Source: Actinomycetota bacterium
Lineage (GTDB): Bacteria > Actinomycetota > Actinomycetes > Nanopelagicales > Nanopelagicaceae
DNA: 49,246 nucleotides
NCBI GenBank assembly: GCA_026393035.1
Contig: JAPLAY010000067.1
Span: 1-49,246 of the forward strand
Direction: 5' to 3'
Shown: piece by piece, positions 30,750 to 40,604 of the stretch
Numbering within the stretch: position 1 is the stretch's first letter
Layout of the letters: the number at the start of each line of letters is the position of its first letter
Made by a program: the position numbers and the translations under genes
Notes under the pieces: generated by a model
Database searches by the model: none
The model's input: only the letters and a program-made list of their open reading frames with translations
Told to the model about the DNA's origin: nothing

Positions 30750-31258
30750 TGATTAGCTCCAATCGAAGTCGCGATTTCCTGGGCTACCTCTGCAGGTTTG
30801 CGGTTATCAGTGGCAATTTTAAAAGTCGCAAGTGATTCATAGATTGGCCTACGTTTCTCCATCAGCGCCATCCATTGTTGTCTTGGATTGATAGTAAGAA
30901 GTGGTCGCTCTTTATTGAAACCTACGCGCGGAGCGGCTTGCGAAATTGAAACTTCTAAATATGCAACAGGTATTGAACTCTTACTCAAATAATCAGCCAC
31001 ATCCGAATCAAGAACCGAGCCACCACCAAGTGCAACTACGCCTTTAGCATTTTGTAACGCATCTAAGACGACGCTCTTCTCTAAAGCGCGAAATACCGCC
31101 TCGCCATCATCAGTAAATATTGCTGATATTTTCTTACCTGACTGACGTTCAATTTCTTGATCGGTATCCAATATTTCGCAGGTCAAAATTTTTGCAAGCT
31201 GTCTGCCGACTGAGGATTTTCCCGCTCCTGGCGGGCCAATTAGAACCGCCTTAGGCAT
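30746..31258 (-). CDS. aroK: Shikimate kinase
   Basis: VLIGPPGAGKSSVGRQLAKIL, DTDQEIERQSGKKISAIF, VALGGGSVLD, RPLL. Confidence 0.97.
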   Translation of the reverse strand: MPKAVLIGPPGAGKSSVGRQLAKILTCEILDTDQEIERQSGKKISAIFTDDGEAVFRALEKSVVLDALQNAKGVVALGGGSVLDSDVADYLSKSSIPVAYLEVSISQAAPRVGFNKERPLLTINPRQQWMALMEKRRPIYESLATFKIATDNRKPAEVAQEIATSIGANQ

Positions 31259-32442
31259 TAGACGATTTCCAGATTTTCGATAAATGTTTGATAGTTACGT
31301 GCAACCTGAGCGACGCTATCCCCACCAAATTTTTCAAGTACTGCATCAGCTAGGACAAGTGCAACCATTGCTTCGGCAACAATTCCAGAGGCGGGAACTG
31401 CACAAACATCTGATCTCTGGTTAATTGCTTTTGCAGGTTCACCAGTAGCAGTATCAATAGTGTCCAAAGCTTTCGGAACAGTTGAAATAGGTTTCATGGC
31501 CGCGCGGACGCGTAAAATTTCGCCATTTGTCATTCCGCCTTCAGTTCCGCCAGCACGATCAGTACGACGGACAATTTTTCCATCTGCGTTCTTCTCAATC
31601 TCATCGTGCGCGCTTGAGCCACGACGTCTTGCAGATTCAAATCCATCACCGATCTCAACGCCCTTTATAGCCTGAATTCCCATAAGAGCGCCTGCTAGTT
31701 TGGAATCCAAGCGACGATCCCAATGTGTATGCGAACCCAAACCAACTGGTACTCCGAATGCTAAAACTTCAACAACGCCACCGAGGGTATCCCCATCCTT
31801 ATGTGCACTCTCAATTTCTTTAACCATAGCCGCACTAAGATCTTTATCAGCCGAACGAACTGGATCGGCGTCTATCGCACTCTTTTGCTCATAACTTGGC
31901 AATTTGTAATCAGTTCCCGCACTAGCGCCGCCAATTGAAAGAACATGACTCATAATTCTTATACCGACGCTTTGTTCTAAGAAAGCACGAGCAACGGCTC
32001 CTAGCGCAACTCGCGCTGCAGTTTCTCGAGCACTAGCTCTCTCTAAAATTGGTCTGGCGTCATCAAAGTCATACTTCTGCATTCCAACTAAATCGGCATG
32101 TCCAGGTCGTGGTCTTGTTAGCGGTGCATTTCTTGCCAGTTCGCTTAACTCTTGCTCATCAACTTTCGCCGGCGACATAACTTTTTCCCACTTAGGCCAT
32201 TCGGAATTACCAATCTGCAACGAGATTGGACCGCCTTGAGATTTACCATGTCGCACGCCACCAAGGATTGAAACAACATCAGCCTCGAAATTTTGACGTG
32301 CGCCTCGACCAAAACCAAGACGTCTACGCGAGAGATCCGCATCAATCATCTCTTTTGTAATTTCAATATGAGCCGGCATTCCTTCGAGGATTGCGCTCAA
32401 GGCAGGACCGTGCGATTCACCAGCAGTTAACCAACGAATCAC
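31258..32442 (-). CDS. aroC: Chorismate synthase (GTG start at 32442 with SD GGAGGAG)
   Basis: [57 protein letters not shown] start at 32517 is upstream of the conserved N-terminus. Confidence 0.97.
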   Translation of the reverse strand: MIRWLTAGESHGPALSAILEGMPAHIEITKEMIDADLSRRRLGFGRGARQNFEADVVSILGGVRHGKSQGGPISLQIGNSEWPKWEKVMSPAKVDEQELSELARNAPLTRPRPGHADLVGMQKYDFDDARPILERASARETAARVALGAVARAFLEQSVGIRIMSHVLSIGGASAGTDYKLPSYEQKSAIDADPVRSADKDLSAAMVKEIESAHKDGDTLGGVVEVLAFGVPVGLGSHTHWDRRLDSKLAGALMGIQAIKGVEIGDGFESARRRGSSAHDEIEKNADGKIVRRTDRAGGTEGGMTNGEILRVRAAMKPISTVPKALDTIDTATGEPAKAINQRSDVCAVPASGIVAEAMVALVLADAVLEKFGGDSVAQVARNYQTFIENLEIV

Positions 32443-32452
32443 TAGAACTCCT

Positions 32453-32500
32453 CCACAATTAGTTTCTTGCATATGCGCTCTATGCAGGGACCTATTGTGG
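32453..32500 (-). promoter_or_regulatory. Nested inverted repeats in the aroC leader immediately upstream of the SD
   Basis: Minus strand CCACAAT-aggtccc-TGCATA-gagcgca-TATGCA-agaaacta-ATTGTGG-AGGAG-ttcta-GTG. Confidence 0.45.
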
Positions 32501-32532
32501 CAGAAAAGTGCGCTCACCCGTGCGCTATTTAG

Positions 32533-32946
32533 CTAAATGGCCGCAACAAAAGCCGCAAAGATAAATGGCGCAAAAGCAATCCGCTGCTTTGAAGCCGATT
32601 TCGCCAGCAACAACAGGGCGCTAAATAGGCCACCTAAAATCCAAGCAATAGCCAAACATTGCATCCATTGATGAGTATCACTGCACCAAATTGCCAAAGC
32701 GATTAACAGTTTCAAATCACCAGAACCGATCATCCCCTTAAAGATCAACGCCATTAGAAGGGACACAATCACAGCTATTGCGATGACCAAGAAATTCATT
32801 GATCTATTTACAGAGAAGAAGACTAGGACGGAAATGGAAGAAAATTTTAAAAGAGCGTGATTCCTTATTTTGTGGTGCTTAATATCGTAGAGTGAAATTG
32901 TTAGACCAAAAAAGAGATAGAGAAGAAAACAGATAATTCGCGGCAC
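32533..32946 (-). CDS. Prepilin peptidase-like (A24 family) membrane protease, peptidase domain only
   Basis: Small TM protein; SLYDIKHHKIRN first Asp and MIGSGDLKLLIALAIW GxGDxK motif; sits between aroE and aroC. Confidence 0.8.
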   Translation of the reverse strand: MPRIICFLLYLFFGLTISLYDIKHHKIRNHALLKFSSISVLVFFSVNRSMNFLVIAIAVIVSLLMALIFKGMIGSGDLKLLIALAIWCSDTHQWMQCLAIAWILGGLFSALLLLAKSASKQRIAFAPFIFAAFVAAI

Positions 32947-32999
32947 AACCCTGAGCGTATATAGATTCTCAGTTCAACCAATTCGCGTGTGGATAACTT

Positions 33000-33788
33000 C
33001 TAATCCCCTGATATTTCAGCGAGTAAGGCTGATCTCATTTCATCGAAATCAAACTTAGCCCCAGTGAAAAGTTCAACTTGGAATAGCGCTTGCTCTACCA
33101 ATAACTCTCTGCCCGAAATAACCGGTAAACCCGATGCGATGAACTTTGCAGCTATTGGCGTTGGAAATGGTTTGTATAGCGCTTCAATTAGCGTTCCAGA
33201 TATTTTGCCAATTGATTCTGCATATTCATCAAAGGCTCCGGCTGGGGTCGTCTGAATAACCAAATCGTATGTGGACAGTTGCGTTCCCATTTCCAAGAAG
33301 TTGATCTCAAGTCCAGGGGCTGCACTTCGCATTGCCGCTTCTCGCTTTGGATTTCGAATTAAAACATCAACGCTTGAAGCTCGACTATCCAACGATCCAA
33401 TTGCTGCCCGCGCGGTACCGCCGCCGCCAATAATTGCAATCTTTGATTGCTTTGAAACAACAGCCAAATTCTCGAATGCGCGCAGATCGGTCGATGTTGC
33501 GTGCCAACTATCTCCAACACGATAAATAGTATTTGCAGAATTGATTCTTCTAGTCGTCTCGTCAATGTTAGAAATTAATCCAAAAACAGAATCCTTGAGT
33601 GGCATTGTTAATGAAAACCCACTCCAGTTTGCCGCGCCGTGATTTGAGAGAAAGCCACTAAATTCAGATTCCCCCACTTCAAAGGCTTGGTAATTGCCTG
33701 AAATGCCTAGAATTTCCAAAGCTTTTCTATGAATTTTTGGGGATAACGAATGCGCAATTGGCGATCCCAGTACCGCTGCATTGATCAT
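33000..33788 (-). CDS. aroE: Shikimate dehydrogenase
   Basis: AAVLGSPIAHSLSPKIHRKALE, NWSGFSLTMPLKDSV, IIGGGGTARAAI, GRELLVEQALFQVELFTG. Confidence 0.94.
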   Translation of the reverse strand: MINAAVLGSPIAHSLSPKIHRKALEILGISGNYQAFEVGESEFSGFLSNHGAANWSGFSLTMPLKDSVFGLISNIDETTRRINSANTIYRVGDSWHATSTDLRAFENLAVVSKQSKIAIIGGGGTARAAIGSLDSRASSVDVLIRNPKREAAMRSAAPGLEINFLEMGTQLSTYDLVIQTTPAGAFDEYAESIGKISGTLIEALYKPFPTPIAAKFIASGLPVISGRELLVEQALFQVELFTGAKFDFDEMRSALLAEISGD

Positions 33789-34786
33789 TTAAATTTCCCT
33801 GCCGCAACATTTTTATTGAACTCAGTGTTCCACTGCGAGAACTCTGCGAAATCTTTTGTAAATCGGGTATCTCCCGGAGCAACTGTAATGAAATAGAGCC
33901 AATCCCCGCTGGCGGGATTCAAAGTAGCTTTAATTGCCGCAGTACTTGGATTAGAAATCGGAGTCGGCGGCAAACCAGCGTGCTTGTAGGTGTTGTAAGG
34001 AGAATTAATCTGGGTTGCCTTTGTTGAAAGCGTGATCTTCCCACGCAAGTTCGCCGCATATTGCACAGTCGAATTCAGTTGAAGGGCCATCCCAATTTTC
34101 AATCTGTTATAGATGACTCGCGAGACCTTGGCAAAGTTTGTTGGGTCCCCTTCAATCTGAACCATAGAGGCGATGGTTAACACTTGAAATGGTGTGAACT
34201 TTTCATAGCCACTATTTAGACCAACACTTTCACTTTCAATTTTTGCCTTAGCAACCATGCTTTCCAAAGCCTTAGAAAGAGTTGTGTCCGCTTCGAAAGA
34301 ATAGTGAGCTGGAAAAAGTGAGCCTTCAAGCGAAGTCGAAGATTTTGGATAGAGAGATATAACTTTCCTGAAATCGGAGTTCGATTTAGAAATATGGTCA
34401 TTGGATTTTAGAATTTTAATAACATCGCCCAATGTAGAGCCTTCAGTCACGACTACTAGATTATTTAGACGCTTAGTGTCTAAAAGTTGTGAGATTGCCT
34501 CCGAGACTGGCAAGTTTTGATTTATACGATGAGACCCCGGGCTAATCCCCTTCGCCTTATCGTTCTTATCAAATTCCGCAATGAATTTCGCGGCACTTTT
34601 GATGACTTCACTTTTGACTAAATTTGCGGCGATCGAACTTCCAAGTTCACCATCAGCAATTCGGAACTCAATCTCGGCCCCAGGCTTGCCTTTTGGAAAA
34701 TCATCCGAAGGCTGCGCTTTCATAAAACCTAAGAGAGCGACAGCTAATGCAACAACCACAACTGCGCTTTTGGCTTGGAATTTCAC
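33785..34786 (-). CDS. mltG: Endolytic transglycosylase MltG
   Basis: N-term TM; LTIASMVQIEGDPTNFAKVSRVIYNRLKIGMALQLNSTVQYA, NSPYNTYKHAGLPPTPISNPS. Confidence 0.95.
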   Translation of the reverse strand: MKFQAKSAVVVVALAVALLGFMKAQPSDDFPKGKPGAEIEFRIADGELGSSIAANLVKSEVIKSAAKFIAEFDKNDKAKGISPGSHRINQNLPVSEAISQLLDTKRLNNLVVVTEGSTLGDVIKILKSNDHISKSNSDFRKVISLYPKSSTSLEGSLFPAHYSFEADTTLSKALESMVAKAKIESESVGLNSGYEKFTPFQVLTIASMVQIEGDPTNFAKVSRVIYNRLKIGMALQLNSTVQYAANLRGKITLSTKATQINSPYNTYKHAGLPPTPISNPSTAAIKATLNPASGDWLYFITVAPGDTRFTKDFAEFSQWNTEFNKNVAAGKFK

Positions 34787-35232
34787 ACTTTAAACCTATT
34801 CATTGGTTCGCCTTGCAGGCGCTCTTGATTTAACGCAGAGTCCAAAATTGCTGCGGCTGCTGCTGAATCTATTTCATTCCGAGCAGATTTAGAATTATGT
34901 CCCGCCTCACGTAAAACCTTAGAAGCTGAAACTGTGGTCATTCGTTCATCGATTAAATAGATCGGAGACTTCGTTAAATTTGCAATTACAAGTGCAAAAT
35001 TTCTCACACTCTCACTCTTCTTGCTCTCACTTCCAGAAAGATGAAGTGGATAACCAATCGCGATGTAAATTGGTGAATATTGGACAAAGAGAGCTGCGAT
35101 CTCGCTCTCTCGCGTTTCCGGTGAATTATTAAGAAAATCAATCGGTGTAGCTAGCATTCCTGACTGATCTGTAATTGCCACACCTATTCGGACATCTCCG
35201 AAATCAAAACCGATTCGTCTGCCCGGTTTCAT
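34783..35232 (-). CDS. ruvX: Holliday junction resolvase-like RuvX (YqgF)
   Basis: RIGFDFGDVRIGVAITDQSGMLATP, IGYPLHLSGSESKKSE, LIDERMTTVSA. Confidence 0.95.
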   Translation of the reverse strand: MKPGRRIGFDFGDVRIGVAITDQSGMLATPIDFLNNSPETRESEIAALFVQYSPIYIAIGYPLHLSGSESKKSESVRNFALVIANLTKSPIYLIDERMTTVSASKVLREAGHNSKSARNEIDSAAAAAILDSALNQERLQGEPMNRFKV

Positions 35233-37917
35233 CTAATTACCTGCAGTTTGGCCTATTGATTTAATTATTGAATTAATCGCTTCTTTAATCTGGGCGCGAT
35301 TATCGCCGCCACCCTGAGCGAAATCATCTTTACCGCCACCGCCACCGCCAAGAACTTCTGAACCGCTTTTGACAAGAGCCCCAGCTTTAACGCCTTTAGC
35401 AATTGCACTTGGACTTGATGCCACGACAATTGTTGAACGCTCGGCTCCCGCTGATGCTAGAACAACAACACCATCCTTAAGGCGATTACGTAAATCAAGT
35501 GCAATTGTTCGCAAATCATCGCCCGAAATTCCAGCTTCAAGTTCTGAAGCGAGAATTTCTAAGCCACCAATTTTTTCAGTGCTTTTTAGTAACGCGCTTG
35601 CACTCTGCAATATTTGAGCGGTCTTAAAACCAGCTAACTCTTTCTCTACGCCTTTCAATTTCTCGATGAGATCTGAAACTCGAGATGGAAGTTCCTCAAC
35701 TCTGGCGCCCTTAATTATCTGCGTTAGTGAATTTAATAGAACGTGCTCCTTCGCAAGGAATCCGTAGGCATCTCGCCCAACTAGCGCTTCAACTCGACGA
35801 ACACCGGCTCCGATTGATGATTCAGAAAGTAATTTCACAACACCTAATTCACCAGAAGATTTAACGTGGGTTCCGCCGCACAATTCATGGGCCCAATCAC
35901 CAACGCTTACTACGCGAACTTGATCGCCATATTTTTCACCAAATAGCGCCATCGCTCCCATAGCTTTTGCTTCTGGTTGCGTCATTACTTTCGCGCTAAT
36001 GGCTAAATTATCAAGAAGAAGTGCGTTAACTCTTCCTTCTACCTCTTCAAGAACGCTTGCTGGCACCGCACCTGTTGCTGGAAAATCAAAACGAAATCTA
36101 CCTGGTGAATTCTCGGAACCGGCTTGCGTTGCAGTCTCGCCGAGAATTTCACGGAATGCTTTATGGACCATATGTGTAGCTGTATGTGCTCTTGAAATTG
36201 CTAGTCGTCGCTCGATGTCAATTGTTGCGAGAGCCGAACTCTTTAGATCAACTGATCCTGAAACTACCTGACCACGATGTATAAATAATCCAGGAACTGG
36301 AGTCTGAACATCATCAATCTCAACTACTGCACCATTCGAAAGCGTAATCAGACCGCCATCTGGAAGCTGTCCCCCACCTTCGGCATAGAACGGCGTTCTA
36401 TCCAAAATAATTTCAACGTCACTATTTACATCAGCTTCATTTACGCTCTTACCGTCAACCATAATTGCTGAAATTTTTGCTTCACTGCTCATCTCACTGT
36501 AACCAGTAAATTTAGTTGCACCTTTGGAATCCAAAATCTTGCGGTACTCGCTGACATCAGTGTGACCAGTTTTCTTTGCGCGCGCATCTGCTTTCGCGCG
36601 ATCTTTCTGCTCCTTCATCAAGCGTCGGAAACCCTCTTCATCGACTGAGAGTCCATGCTCCGAGGCCATCTCAAGAGTTAAATCAAATGGGAAGCCGTAG
36701 GTGTCATGAAGTTTGAAGACCGTTTCGCCATCTAACTTAGTGGCGCTAACCTTTTTTACGTTACCAGCAGCAATATCGAAAATCTGGGTTCCACTCTTAA
36801 GAGTTGTTAAGAAAGATTCTTCTTCGTTAACCGTTACCGCTGTAATTCTTTCCTTGCCTTCGATTAGCTCTGGATATTGTGGACCCATTGCCCCAATTGC
36901 TGCGCTCACCAATTCGCGAGATGTTGGATCGGATGCGCCAAGAATTCGCATATTACGAATAGTTCGACGCATCATTCGACGCAATACATAGCCACGGCCT
37001 TCATTACCAGGCAAAACTCCATCGCCAATTAACATCATTGAAGTGCGGGCATGATCAGCAATTACGCGCAGCGCAACATCGCTCTTCTCATTTGCGCCAT
37101 ATTTAACGCCAGTCAGCTCAGATGCCTTATTTAGAATCTGCATCGTCGTATCAATCTCGTAAATATTTTCAACACCTTGCAACAAAGCAGCTGTTCGTTC
37201 CAGACCTAATCCAGTATCAATACTCTTCGCTGGAAGTTCACCCAATATTGGGAAGTCATCTTTGCCTGAACCAGCACCGCGTTCGTTCTGCATAAAGACT
37301 AGATTCCAAACTTCTAGATATCTATCTTCATCAGCAATTGGTCCACCATCGCGACCATATTCTGGTCCGCGATCATAATAAATTTCAGAGCAAGGTCCAC
37401 ACGGTCCTGGAACGCCCATCGACCAGAAGTTATCGGCCATTCCTCTACGTTGGATTCGATCTTTCGGAATCCCAATCTTCTTATGCCAAATATCTGCGGC
37501 TTCATCATCATTTTCAAAAACGGTAACCCAGAGTTTCTCCTCCGGAAAACCGTAGCCACCTTGTGCGATGGGTTTAGTTAAAAGTTCCCAAGCCAGTGCA
37601 ATTGCGCCCTCTTTAAAGTAATCACCAAATGAGAAATTTCCACACATTTGAAAGAATGATGCATGTCGCGTGGTTTTTCCAACTTCATCGATATCAAGAG
37701 TACGAACACACTTTTGAACAGATGTGGCTCGTGCGTAAGGCGGAGTTACTTCACCTAGAAAGAAGGGTTTGAATGGCACCATTCCAGCATTCACCAAGAG
37801 CAGATTTGGATCGTCAGCGATAAGTGAGGCCGATGGAACAACCGAATGTTTTAGGCCCTGGCTATTTCCGGATTCGAAAAAATTTAACCAACGCGATCTG
37901 ATTTCTGCAGAATTCAC
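35233..37917 (-). CDS. alaS: Alanyl-tRNA synthetase (GTG start at 37917)
   Basis: SAEIRSRWLNFFESGNSQGLKHSVVPSASLIADDPNLLLVNAGMVPFKPFFLG, RAHTATHMVHKAFRE, CGGTHV. Confidence 0.97.
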   Translation of the reverse strand: MNSAEIRSRWLNFFESGNSQGLKHSVVPSASLIADDPNLLLVNAGMVPFKPFFLGEVTPPYARATSVQKCVRTLDIDEVGKTTRHASFFQMCGNFSFGDYFKEGAIALAWELLTKPIAQGGYGFPEEKLWVTVFENDDEAADIWHKKIGIPKDRIQRRGMADNFWSMGVPGPCGPCSEIYYDRGPEYGRDGGPIADEDRYLEVWNLVFMQNERGAGSGKDDFPILGELPAKSIDTGLGLERTAALLQGVENIYEIDTTMQILNKASELTGVKYGANEKSDVALRVIADHARTSMMLIGDGVLPGNEGRGYVLRRMMRRTIRNMRILGASDPTSRELVSAAIGAMGPQYPELIEGKERITAVTVNEEESFLTTLKSGTQIFDIAAGNVKKVSATKLDGETVFKLHDTYGFPFDLTLEMASEHGLSVDEEGFRRLMKEQKDRAKADARAKKTGHTDVSEYRKILDSKGATKFTGYSEMSSEAKISAIMVDGKSVNEADVNSDVEIILDRTPFYAEGGGQLPDGGLITLSNGAVVEIDDVQTPVPGLFIHRGQVVSGSVDLKSSALATIDIERRLAISRAHTATHMVHKAFREILGETATQAGSENSPGRFRFDFPATGAVPASVLEEVEGRVNALLLDNLAISAKVMTQPEAKAMGAMALFGEKYGDQVRVVSVGDWAHELCGGTHVKSSGELGVVKLLSESSIGAGVRRVEALVGRDAYGFLAKEHVLLNSLTQIIKGARVEELPSRVSDLIEKLKGVEKELAGFKTAQILQSASALLKSTEKIGGLEILASELEAGISGDDLRTIALDLRNRLKDGVVVLASAGAERSTIVVASSPSAIAKGVKAGALVKSGSEVLGGGGGGKDDFAQGGGDNRAQIKEAINSIIKSIGQTAGN

Positions 37918-37921
37918 GCGA

Positions 37922-38314
37922 CTACTCGAACTCCTCGTCAGCGACTTTACGCTTAGTTTTTTTAACCTTAGCATCGCTCTTCTTTTTAAGTTTTGAAACT
38001 GCGAGCAGCGCGCCAGCTGCATTCATAGCCATCTTATTTTTATCTAAGAAGCCCTCAGTTGAATCTGAAATCTTTGTTGTTAGACCTTCTACGGTCTTAG
38101 TGACCTTATTGATGCTCTGAAGTGGGCCATTGATTAACTCAACCGTAAGAGTAACTTCTTCAAGTAGCGGAGTAACTTCATTAGTTAGGTCGGTAATGGC
38201 TGCTCCGGCTTGATCGACCAATTTGCCAACACGGACAACTGCATATCCAATCGCTACCGCAATCACGAAAAGTGAGAGCGCCGCAATTATCGTTGCAATT
38301 CCGCCTGGACCCAT
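37922..38314 (-). CDS. DUF948 domain-containing membrane-anchored protein
   Basis: N-term TM followed by VGKLVDQAGAAITDLTNEVTPLLEEVTLTVELINGPL; Lys-rich C-terminus; upstream of alaS. Confidence 0.75.
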   Translation of the reverse strand: MGPGGIATIIAALSLFVIAVAIGYAVVRVGKLVDQAGAAITDLTNEVTPLLEEVTLTVELINGPLQSINKVTKTVEGLTTKISDSTEGFLDKNKMAMNAAGALLAVSKLKKKSDAKVKKTKRKVADEEFE

Positions 38315-38339
38315 ATCTAAAGCCTACCCGATGCTGCTA

Positions 38340-40604
38340 TTAAGAAGCCTCAAATACTGGGATTGAGACTTCTGGACGTTCATGCTTTTGATGGGCAGTT
38401 ACGGCTGCAAGATGATATTTCCAGATGGCATCGAGATTGTTTTGGTCTAAATAGGGACGACCATCTACCAATGGACCAGAACTACCGTTCATCACGGCGA
38501 TAACATCATCACCGGAAATAGTTTTATATGTCTCAAGCGCATGAGCCAGAGCCAGAACTTTAAACTTATTATCCTTAAGAATCTCTTCCGCTTTAGCAAG
38601 GAGTGAGGTCAAATTATTTTCGATTCGATCCCCAAGGGCCATGCGCAAATCCTTAGTTCCATCATCTTTACCGCGGTTGCCACCAGGTGCGCCAACTTCA
38701 TAACGACGATTCGATGCATGCGAAGAAATTGTTGAACCCATACCCCAATGGCCTTCCATGAAACTTGCGATAGTTGTCGCACTTTCGAGGTCTCCAGAAA
38801 CTCCGGATGAGTTATCGCCATCAAAGAACATTCGTTCGCCAGCAAGCGAAGCGACTGATACCAAAATATCTGCTTCATATTCTGTACGCCATCTAGTGAA
38901 TTGATCATCTGGCGGAATACTCGCAACCATTCCCAAGTAATCGGAACCCTTTTCGATTGTGGCTAAATCAATGGCCATGTGTTGGCGAACTAGGTATGCC
39001 ATAACTCCGTGACAGGCTTCGTGTACTGCAACAGCGTGACGTTCGCGTTCAATGTATTCGACATCTTCAGCTGGGCCTAAATCTTTCAATTGCTTTGCCT
39101 TTATAACATCAGTCCAAGTAATAGATGTTCGACCATTTCTAATAGCCATAATCAGCGCTTCGTTAATTGTGTCTTTAATAATCGCACCAGTTGCATATGG
39201 CGTGATTGTTGCTAACTTATCGATTTCCTCAGCAGTAAGTGAGTGCGAAACTTTGGCAAAATATCCTTCATAGGTGCGGATACGACCGGCCTTGCTTGGA
39301 TATCCAACTCGGTACATGCGATCGATTCGACCGGGACGAAGCAGCGCTTCATCTAAAGCTTCTGGCATATTGGTCGCCATTACAACAAGGATTCGATACT
39401 TAGGCGGATTCTTTGGACGCATTCCCAGTGCTCTTCGCACAACGCGATTCAAAAATCCTCTTGGCTTCTTCAAACCAGAAAGTTCAGTTAGCAGCGCTTG
39501 CAGTGTTCCCATTCCGCCGCCACCGCCGCCACCTCCAGCACCACCCATTACAAATTGATTGCTTGATAGTGCGTTAGTAGTTATTAAAGATTTTCCTGGT
39601 TCAGATAAATAGTTACCGCCATTGCATGGAGTTCCAAAAACAGTATTCGGTGTTGTCGCTTTATAGGCGCCAGGTGAACTAATGCCACGGTTACCAAGTG
39701 AATCTGCTTCATCAAAGAAGACAACAACGCCACCATAGCGAAGGGCCAATTTACGTAGTTTGCGGAATAGCGATTTAACTTTCAATACGCCAACACCCAT
39801 AAACATATTTGTGAATGCGCCAGGATCAACAAAAACGAAAGGTTTACCAGTCTCGCCCGCCATTGATTCAGCCATCAGAGTTTTACCAGTACCTGGAGGA
39901 CCCCAAAGCAAGATTCCACCTGGTACATAACCACCATGTTTTTCAATTAGCTCTGGCGACTCTAGGAAGAGAAGATTTTCGCGAATGCGATTTAAAACAT
40001 GGTCTTGTCCCCAGACATCAGAGAACCGAGTGCGAATGTCGTCAGGAAAATAGGTATCAACACCACCACGACTTAAGAAATAGAAGATTGCTGCAAATTG
40101 AATTACGACAAAGAAGACCGCGAATAGCAGCTGACCCAGCATTGGCAACGCAGACCAGAGAGCTTTTGGCGCAAAGAACAGTGCGCGAATTGGTGTCTCT
40201 TTGTAAATTGCGCCAAGGACTACAGATAAGAGCGCAACAAATAAGAGCCACTTAATTACCCGGCCAAGACGGTAGCGATTCCAGTCGCTCAACTTGTGAA
40301 TGATGCGATCTACAAACGAGAAATAACGCAACCAAATTCCGTGATACGGAGCGAGGAGCTCTGATAACAAGAAATGCAGCTGCCGAAGAACTTCAACTGC
40401 AACAAGAATTAAGAGCCAACTTCTGACCTGTGCAGTTCTGGTAATCGCGTCTGAAAAAGAGAGCAATGGATTGTCGGCCATACTGGCCCAAGCAAGAACG
40501 AAGAAAACTACGCCGAAGAGCAAGAGGAATTTAACGCGATCATAGAAAGTTAGATGAATACGGGTTTTGCGATCAGTATCCCGGGGCCGACTTTGCTCGC
40601 TCAT
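38340..40604 (-). CDS. FtsH-like membrane AAA+ zinc metalloprotease (divergent, multi-TM N-terminus, extended AAA insertion)
   Basis: Several TM helices; Walker A GPPGTGKT, pore motif MFMGVG, Walker B VVFFDEAD, SRH MATNMPEALDEALLRPGRIDR, HEACH zinc motif, downstream GDLESAT. Confidence 0.88.
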   Translation of the reverse strand: MSEQSRPRDTDRKTRIHLTFYDRVKFLLLFGVVFFVLAWASMADNPLLSFSDAITRTAQVRSWLLILVAVEVLRQLHFLLSELLAPYHGIWLRYFSFVDRIIHKLSDWNRYRLGRVIKWLLFVALLSVVLGAIYKETPIRALFFAPKALWSALPMLGQLLFAVFFVVIQFAAIFYFLSRGGVDTYFPDDIRTRFSDVWGQDHVLNRIRENLLFLESPELIEKHGGYVPGGILLWGPPGTGKTLMAESMAGETGKPFVFVDPGAFTNMFMGVGVLKVKSLFRKLRKLALRYGGVVVFFDEADSLGNRGISSPGAYKATTPNTVFGTPCNGGNYLSEPGKSLITTNALSSNQFVMGGAGGGGGGGGMGTLQALLTELSGLKKPRGFLNRVVRRALGMRPKNPPKYRILVVMATNMPEALDEALLRPGRIDRMYRVGYPSKAGRIRTYEGYFAKVSHSLTAEEIDKLATITPYATGAIIKDTINEALIMAIRNGRTSITWTDVIKAKQLKDLGPAEDVEYIERERHAVAVHEACHGVMAYLVRQHMAIDLATIEKGSDYLGMVASIPPDDQFTRWRTEYEADILVSVASLAGERMFFDGDNSSGVSGDLESATTIASFMEGHWGMGSTISSHASNRRYEVGAPGGNRGKDDGTKDLRMALGDRIENNLTSLLAKAEEILKDNKFKVLALAHALETYKTISGDDVIAVMNGSSGPLVDGRPYLDQNNLDAIWKYHLAAVTAHQKHERPEVSIPVFEAS

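Noticed and set aside
35233-38022. N-terminal extension of alaS ORF (MQLARCSQFQNLKRRAM...)
   Set aside because: The extension overlaps the DUF948 gene in another frame; the conserved AlaS N-terminus begins at the GTG at 37917.
39815-40255. 146-aa plus-strand ORF antisense to the FtsH-like gene
   Set aside because: Q/R/H-rich translation typical of an antisense frame; no upstream signals.
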